Assembly: GCA_030621975.1 (NCBI GenBank)
Contig: JAUXGQ010000144.1
Span: forward strand, 1-5,739
Direction: 5' to 3'
Length of the DNA: 5,739 bases
Origin: Gammaproteobacteria bacterium
GTDB taxonomy: Bacteria > Pseudomonadota > Gammaproteobacteria > Chromatiales > Chromatiaceae
Shown: positions 1 to 5,739 of the stretch, piece after piece
How positions within the stretch are numbered: position 1 is the stretch's first letter
Layout of the letters: every line of letters begins with the position of its first letter
Notes under the pieces: model-generated
Told to the model about the DNA's origin: nothing
The model's input: the letters and a program-made list of their open reading frames with translations, nothing else
Databases searched by the model: none
Translations under genes and position numbers: made by a program

Positions 1-1
1 C

Positions 2-190
2 TTCCCCGGCAAGGTCTGGTTTGTATACGGCGGTCAGTCAGACTATGTGACGCCCGCCTGTAACAGCATCATCACCGAGTTGTTTCCCCATGCCCGCCTG
101 CGTATGCTGGCAGGGGCCGGACACTGGGTCTACGCGGAAAAGCCGGAGGAATTTCTGGCGGTGGTCGGCAGTTTCGTTCAAGGATCCTGA
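2..190 (+). CDS. Alpha/beta hydrolase, C-terminal fragment (YbfF-like esterase family)
   Basis: This is the last 62 codons of a gene that begins before the window and ends at TGA 188-190. The fragment carries the C-terminal hallmarks of an alpha/beta-hydrolase fold protein. A core strand (VWFVYGG, residues 5-11 of the fragment) leads into SDYV (13-16), near where many family members place the charge-relay acid. A second strand (RLRMLAGAGHW) ends in the GHW motif, whose His (fragment residue 41) is the expected catalytic histidine. The last helix follows the usual AEKPEEF pattern. The wording of this tail (FPHARL, AGAGHWVYAEKP) closely resembles the E. coli YbfF esterase C-terminus as I recall it. 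The nucleophile Ser lies outside the window, so substrate and activity cannot be judged. It could instead be another small esterase or a haloperoxidase-like hydrolase. The protein is probably cytoplasmic. The gene may be terminated by the first hairpin of the downstream repeat. Confidence 0.8.
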   Translation, partial: FPGKVWFVYGGQSDYVTPACNSIITELFPHARLRMLAGAGHWVYAEKPEEFLAVVGSFVQGS

Positions 191-214
191 CGCGGCATCG
201 CCGGAACTGCAGAG

Positions 215-288
215 GTAGGCTGGGGCTCGCCCCAGCTCTTTGTTTCGCGAGCCAGTACGCAGTAAAGCTGGGGCAAGCCCCAGCCTAC
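215..288. repeat. REP-like doublet (BIME-type inverted repeat with GTAG tetranucleotides)
   Basis: Two 23-base arms, 215-237 and 266-288, are inverted copies of each other with one mismatch (C228 opposite A275). Each arm is also a perfect hairpin. On the left, GCTGGGGC (219-226) pairs with GCCCCAGC (229-236) around a TC loop. On the right, the same stem at 267-274 and 277-284 closes around AA. The outer edge of the left hairpin is GTAG (215-218) and that of the right is CTAC (285-288), which is GTAG on the other strand. A short GC-rich palindrome with a 5' GTAG, arranged head to head with a spacer (here 238-265), is the known layout of REP sequences mobilised by RAYT (TnpA-REP) transposases. 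No RAYT gene is in the window. Assignment to the REP class is inference from architecture; the inverted repeat itself is seen directly. Confidence 0.75.
219..245 (+). terminator. Possible intrinsic terminator for the hydrolase gene
   Basis: The left REP-like hairpin (8-bp GC-rich stem, 219-226 with 229-236) is followed at once by a T-rich tract, TCTTTGTTT (237-245). It sits 28 bp after the hydrolase stop codon. This fits a Rho-independent terminator, although the T tract is interrupted and the 2-base loop is tight. In the transcript the arm could instead pair with the right arm, which would compete with terminator formation. Confidence 0.4.
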
Positions 289-297
289 ATTAGGGTA

Positions 298-303
298 TAC
301 AAT
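298..303 (+). promoter_or_regulatory. Candidate -10 box for argG
   Basis: TACAAT matches the sigma-70 -10 consensus at 5 of 6 positions and lies 33 bp before the argG start, which would give a leader of roughly 25-30 nt. No good -35 box is visible: at 17-bp spacing it would fall at 275-280 (AAGCCC), inside the right REP-like hairpin. I saw no convincing ArgR operator (ARG box) in 191-336. Confidence 0.3.
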
Positions 304-324
304 ACTGCGCCTTTCAACCCCTAT

Positions 325-328
325 GGAG
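325..328 (+). promoter_or_regulatory. Ribosome binding site of argG
   Basis: GGAG lies 8 bases before the ATG at 337, which is good Shine-Dalgarno spacing. It supports that ATG as the start, together with the match of the N-terminus to the usual family start just before the SGGLDTS motif. Confidence 0.7.
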
Positions 329-336
329 CCAAGTCC

Positions 337-1560
337 ATGTCCCAGTCTGGAATCAAGAAAGTTGTGCTCGCCTACTCAGGCGGCCTGGATACCTCGGTCA
401 TTCTGAAATGGCTGGAAGATACCTATGGCTGCGAGGTGGTCACCTTCACGGCGGACATCGGACAGCGTGACGAGGTGGAGCCGGCACGCGCCAAGGCGGA
501 GGCCTATGGCGTGAAGGAGATCTACATTGAAGACCTGCGCGAGGAATTCGTGCGCGATTTCGTGTTTCCAATGTTTCGTGCAAACACAATTTATGAAGGG
601 GAATATCTGCTCGGGACCTCCATCGCCCGGCCCTTGATCGCCAAGCGCCTGGTGGAGATCGCAAACGAAACCGGGGCCGACGCTATCTCCCACGGGGCGA
701 CGGGCAAGGGCAACGACCAGGTTCGTTTCGAACTGGGCGCCTATGCCCTGAAACCGGGCATCAAGATCATCGCGCCCTGGCGCGAATGGGATCTCAACTC
801 ACGGGAGAAACTGCTGGCCTATGCGGAGCAGCACGGTATTCCCGTGGAGATGAAGCGGAAAGGGTCCAAGTCGCCTTATTCCATGGATGCCAACCTGCTG
901 CACATCTCCTACGAGGGTTACGATCTGGAGGACCCCTGGGCAGAACCCGGTGAAGACATGTGGCGCTGGACAAGATCCCCGGAGAAGGCGCCCGATAGAC
1001 CGACCTATGTGGAACTGACCTTCCAGAACGGGGATATCACCGCGATAGACGGTAAGCCCATGAGTCCGGGCGCCTTGCTGGAAACCCTGAACCGCGTGGC
1101 AGGCGAGAATGGCATAGGCCGGGCCGATATCGTCGAGAACCGCTACGTGGGCATGAAATCCCGGGGCTGTTACGAGACTCCGGGTGGCACCGTCATGCTC
1201 AAGGGCCACCGCGCGATGGAATCCCTGACCCTGGACAGAGAGGCCGCGCACCTGAAGGACGAGCTCATGCCGAGGTATGCGGAACTGATCTATAACGGCT
1301 ATTGGTGGAGTCCGGAGCGGGAAATGTTGCAGGCAGCCATCGATGAGACCCAGAAGGTGATAAACGGTGAAGTAAGGCTCAAACTCTATAAGGGCAACGT
1401 CTTGGTAGTGGGGCGCAAGTCCGCGACCGACAGCCTTTTCGACGAGACTATCGCGACCTTCGAGGATGACGCGGGCGTCTACGATCAGAAGGATGCCGAT
1501 GGCTTTATCCGGCTCAATGCGCTGCGTTTGCGCATGGCTGGCGCCAGGCGCCAGGGCTGA
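337..1560 (+). CDS. argG: Argininosuccinate synthase
   Basis: Joins citrulline and aspartate to argininosuccinate, with ATP going to AMP and PPi: the penultimate step of arginine synthesis, in the cytoplasm. The family is a homotetramer of the N-type (PP-loop) ATP pyrophosphatase class. At 407 residues it has the length of the common bacterial form (about 400), shorter than the E. coli-type protein (about 447). The ATP-binding PP-loop SGGLDTS is at residues 14-20. EGEYLLGTSIARP (87-99) and the second family signature SHGATGKGNDQVRFE (118-132) form much of the citrulline/aspartate and ATP site. YSMDANLLHISYEG (181-194) and ENRYVGMKSRGCYETPGG (267-284) are further conserved substrate-site and tetramer regions. 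No expected residue appears missing. The start is supported by GGAG at 325-328. The gene is 146 bp from the hydrolase gene and 161 bp from secA, so it is probably transcribed from its own promoter. Function is near certain from these motifs. Confidence 0.98.
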   Translation: MSQSGIKKVVLAYSGGLDTSVILKWLEDTYGCEVVTFTADIGQRDEVEPARAKAEAYGVKEIYIEDLREEFVRDFVFPMFRANTIYEGEYLLGTSIARPLIAKRLVEIANETGADAISHGATGKGNDQVRFELGAYALKPGIKIIAPWREWDLNSREKLLAYAEQHGIPVEMKRKGSKSPYSMDANLLHISYEGYDLEDPWAEPGEDMWRWTRSPEKAPDRPTYVELTFQNGDITAIDGKPMSPGALLETLNRVAGENGIGRADIVENRYVGMKSRGCYETPGGTVMLKGHRAMESLTLDREAAHLKDELMPRYAELIYNGYWWSPEREMLQAAIDETQKVINGEVRLKLYKGNVLVVGRKSATDSLFDETIATFEDDAGVYDQKDADGFIRLNALRLRMAGARRQG

Positions 1561-1564
1561 TTTT
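1538..1564 (+). terminator. Weak candidate terminator at the argG 3' end
   Basis: CTGGCGC (1538-1544) and GCGCCAG (1548-1554) form a perfect 7-bp GC-rich hairpin with a 3-base loop inside the last argG codons. TTTT follows at 1561-1564, but six bases (GGCTGA) separate stem and T run. A canonical terminator has the T run directly after the stem, so this may be only a codon-usage palindrome. Confidence 0.22.
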
Positions 1565-1721
1565 CCGCGAAGGTCCTGTATGGTTCAAGGCCCTCGGACG
1601 CGCGCCGATATGCGTGTCTGAGTCAAATCGGGCTGTTTGATGTGGCCAGCCGTCCCGGCAACAACTGCGGATGCGCTGGAATTACGGTATCATCTCCATT
1701 TTTCCGGTTCGGGCGTGTTAC
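1561..1721. other. argG-secA intergenic region without a convincing gene
   Basis: The gap is 161 bp. It is too short for a SecM-like regulator (E. coli SecM is about 170 residues), and I see no SecM-type arrest motif in it. It contains a 13-codon ORF (1580-1621) with GAAGG at 1569-1573 ahead of its ATG, which is too short to call as a gene. It also has an in-frame ATG at 1671 that would extend SecA by 17 residues, and a weak -10-like box at 1688-1693. It most likely holds the secA promoter and leader. Confidence 0.6.
1688..1693 (+). promoter_or_regulatory. Weak candidate -10 box for secA
   Basis: TATCAT matches the sigma-70 -10 consensus at 5 of 6 positions and lies 28 bp before the chosen secA ATG. 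No acceptable -35 box is seen at 16-18 bp spacing. If it is used, the transcript would start near 1700, downstream of the alternative ATG at 1671, which would favour the 1722 start. Confidence 0.22.
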
Positions 1722-4464
<2,743 letters not shown>

Positions 4465-4466
<2 letters not shown>

Positions 4467-4470
4467 GAGG
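4465..4470 (+). promoter_or_regulatory. argJ Shine-Dalgarno overlapping the secA stop codon
   Basis: AGGAGG is a full Shine-Dalgarno core and shares its first two bases with the secA stop TAG (4464-4466). Its distance to the argJ ATG is 16 bases, longer than the usual 5-9. An in-frame stop at 4460-4462 and no in-frame ATG, GTG or TTG between them rule out an earlier start. A weaker GAGA at 4477-4480 is better spaced. Ribosomes finishing secA would stand on this site, which suggests translational coupling. Confidence 0.6.
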
Positions 4471-4486
4471 CTGTCCGAGACGGTTC

Positions 4487-5698
4487 ATGACAGAAAACAA
4501 TCTGGATTTTTTCCCAGTCACCGGTATCCGTTTGGGTACGGCGGCGGCAGGCGTCAGCTACCCGGATCGGGAGGACCTGCTGGTAATCGAATTGCCTGTC
4601 GGGGCGACCTGTGCAGCGGTGTTTACCCGTAACGCCTTTTGTGCCGCGCCGGTCCTGGTGGCCCGCGAGCACCTTAGACGGGACAACCCTCGCTACCTCC
4701 TGGTGAACACCGGCAACGCCAATGCGGGTACCGGTGAGCGGGGCATAGCCGACGCCGGCGCCTGTTGCGAGGCCCTGGCGCGACTGGTCTCCTGCGAGAT
4801 CCAGCAGATCCTGCCTTTCTCGACCGGGGTCATCGGAGAATTCCTGCCCGTGGAGCGCCTGACAGGGGCTTTGCCCCAAGCGACCGCGGAGCTCAGTGAA
4901 AACGGCTGGCCGAAGGCCGCGCGGGCCATAATGACAACGGACACCCGTCCTAAGCTGGAATCCCGTCGGGTCAGCATCGATGGGGAACAGGTTACGGTTA
5001 CCGGCATCGCCAAGGGGGCGGGCATGATCCGCCCGGATATGGCGACCCTGCTGGTCTATGTGGCGACCGATTTGGCGCTGGTACCGGAACTGTTGCGGGA
5101 GTGCCTCATGCAGGCGGTCGAGCCTTCCTTCAACGCCATAACGGTGGATGGCGACACGTCTACCAACGATGCCTGTGTGTTGATGGCGAGTGGGACGGCC
5201 GCCCTGCCGATAGTTAGTTCCGCCCAAAGTCCGGCATTTTCGGTCCTGTGCAATACGGTCCGGCAAGTCTGTATGGACTTGGCCCGCGGTGTCATCCGCG
5301 ACGGCGAGGGCGCCACCAAGCTGGTGGAGGTGGTCGTGGAATCGGCGGTCGACCGCGAAGAGGCCGGGTCCGTGGCCTACGCCATCGCTCATTCTCCCCT
5401 GGTTAAAACCGCACTGTTTGCATCGGATCCCAATTGGGGACGCATCCTCGCCGTTGTCGGGCGCGCCGGTGTTCCTGATCTGGACATCAACGGTGTGGAG
5501 ATCTGGCTGGATGATGTCTGTATCGTTCGCGACGGCGGACGGGCGCTGGATTATACGGAAGCGGCGGGACAGGCGGTAATGGACCGGGCCGAACTGGCGA
5601 TTACCGTCAGGCTTGGCCGGGGAACGGCAGACACCCGCATCCTGACCTGTGATCTTTCCTACGAATACGTGCGGATCAATGCGGAATACCGCACCTAG
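4487..5698 (+). CDS. argJ: Glutamate N-acetyltransferase / amino-acid N-acetyltransferase ArgJ
   Basis: Moves the acetyl group from N-acetylornithine to glutamate, giving ornithine and N-acetylglutamate and so recycling acetyl in arginine synthesis. Many ArgJ enzymes also make N-acetylglutamate from acetyl-CoA. At 403 residues it is full length. Family proteins cleave themselves into alpha and beta chains at a conserved Ala-Thr bond, freeing the Thr nucleophile. That site is here in KGAGMIRPDMATLL, between Ala186 and Thr187. STGVIGEFLP (112-121) contains the oxyanion-hole Thr-Gly. NTGNANAGTG (74-83), DGDTSTND (221-228) and SDPNWGRI (313-320) are conserved active-site segments, and the C-terminus YVRINAEYRT is typical. 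Whether it is mono- or bifunctional cannot be read from sequence alone. It has eleven cysteines, which seems many for a cytoplasmic enzyme. It starts 20 bp after secA with overlapping translation signals, so it is probably in the same operon; secA-argJ adjacency is known in Pseudomonas. Confidence 0.97.
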   Translation: MTENNLDFFPVTGIRLGTAAAGVSYPDREDLLVIELPVGATCAAVFTRNAFCAAPVLVAREHLRRDNPRYLLVNTGNANAGTGERGIADAGACCEALARLVSCEIQQILPFSTGVIGEFLPVERLTGALPQATAELSENGWPKAARAIMTTDTRPKLESRRVSIDGEQVTVTGIAKGAGMIRPDMATLLVYVATDLALVPELLRECLMQAVEPSFNAITVDGDTSTNDACVLMASGTAALPIVSSAQSPAFSVLCNTVRQVCMDLARGVIRDGEGATKLVEVVVESAVDREEAGSVAYAIAHSPLVKTALFASDPNWGRILAVVGRAGVPDLDINGVEIWLDDVCIVRDGGRALDYTEAAGQAVMDRAELAITVRLGRGTADTRILTCDLSYEYVRINAEYRT

Positions 5699-5724
5699 GA
5701 CCCTGTCGGACTTAGGATGTCCTA
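5696..5724. repeat. Small nested inverted repeats after argJ, truncated region
   Basis: TAGGA-TG-TCCTA (5713-5724) is an imperfect palindrome with 5-bp arms. TAGGAC (5696-5701, starting at the argJ stop codon) can alternatively pair with GTCCTA (5719-5724). No T run follows before the window ends at 5739, so a terminator cannot be claimed. The stretch may be the edge of a longer dispersed intergenic repeat, but this is inference from its look only. Confidence 0.3.
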
Positions 5725-5739
5725 CTCGGCAACTGCTCC

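Noticed and set aside
323..325. ATG at 323 as an alternative argG start
   Set aside because: It is out of frame with argG (14 bases upstream) and overlaps the GGAG ribosome binding site. ATG 337 has the right spacing.
589..607. AT-rich TTTATGAAGGGGAATATC resembling an ARG box
   Set aside because: It lies inside argG coding sequence, matches the ArgR operator only loosely, and encodes a conserved segment (IYEGEYLLG), so the likeness is probably chance.
376..1251. Minus-strand ORFs opposite argG (376-693 and 799-1251)
   Set aside because: They lie fully inside argG, which is unmistakable, and show no protein-family features.
1671..1721. Upstream in-frame ATG extending SecA by 17 residues
   Set aside because: The added residues have no counterpart in SecA proteins. 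Starting at 1722 puts the Walker A lysine at 108 and the Walker B aspartate at 209, as in E. coli. The 1671 ATG has no Shine-Dalgarno, and the only -10-like box lies downstream of it.

Overview
This is an ordinary, gene-dense stretch of a bacterial chromosome, most likely from a gammaproteobacterium. All genes are on the + strand and the coding DNA is GC-rich. The lineage call rests on three points: the SecA sequence can be numbered almost exactly like E. coli SecA; secA is followed directly by argJ, as I recall from Pseudomonas; and the first gene fragment resembles YbfF-type esterases. I cannot place it below class level. No tRNA, rRNA, CRISPR array, insertion sequence or phage gene is visible.

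Layout. 2-190 is the 3' end of an alpha/beta hydrolase gene. 191-336 is a spacer holding a striking double hairpin (215-288). It is built like a REP doublet (BIME): two near-identical inverted copies, each a perfect 8-bp hairpin flanked on its outer side by GTAG. After it come a possible -10 box and a good ribosome binding site for argG (337-1560, argininosuccinate synthase). A 161-bp gap (1561-1721) has no convincing gene; it probably carries the secA promoter. secA (1722-4466) encodes a complete preprotein translocase ATPase, including the C-terminal zinc motif. argJ (4487-5698, glutamate N-acetyltransferase / N-acetylglutamate synthase) follows after 20 bp, with its Shine-Dalgarno overlapping the secA stop codon, so the two are very probably co-transcribed. 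The last 41 bp hold small inverted repeats cut off by the window edge.

How the genes relate. ArgJ recycles the acetyl group in the early, acetylated half of arginine synthesis. ArgG condenses citrulline with aspartate in the late half. SecA, the motor of the general secretion pathway, lies between them and has no known biochemical link to arginine. All three proteins look intact and carry their expected catalytic residues. I do not see an undescribed biological system here. The REP-like doublet, the argG-secA-argJ arrangement with no secM upstream of secA, and the secA-argJ junction are the parts most worth a second look.
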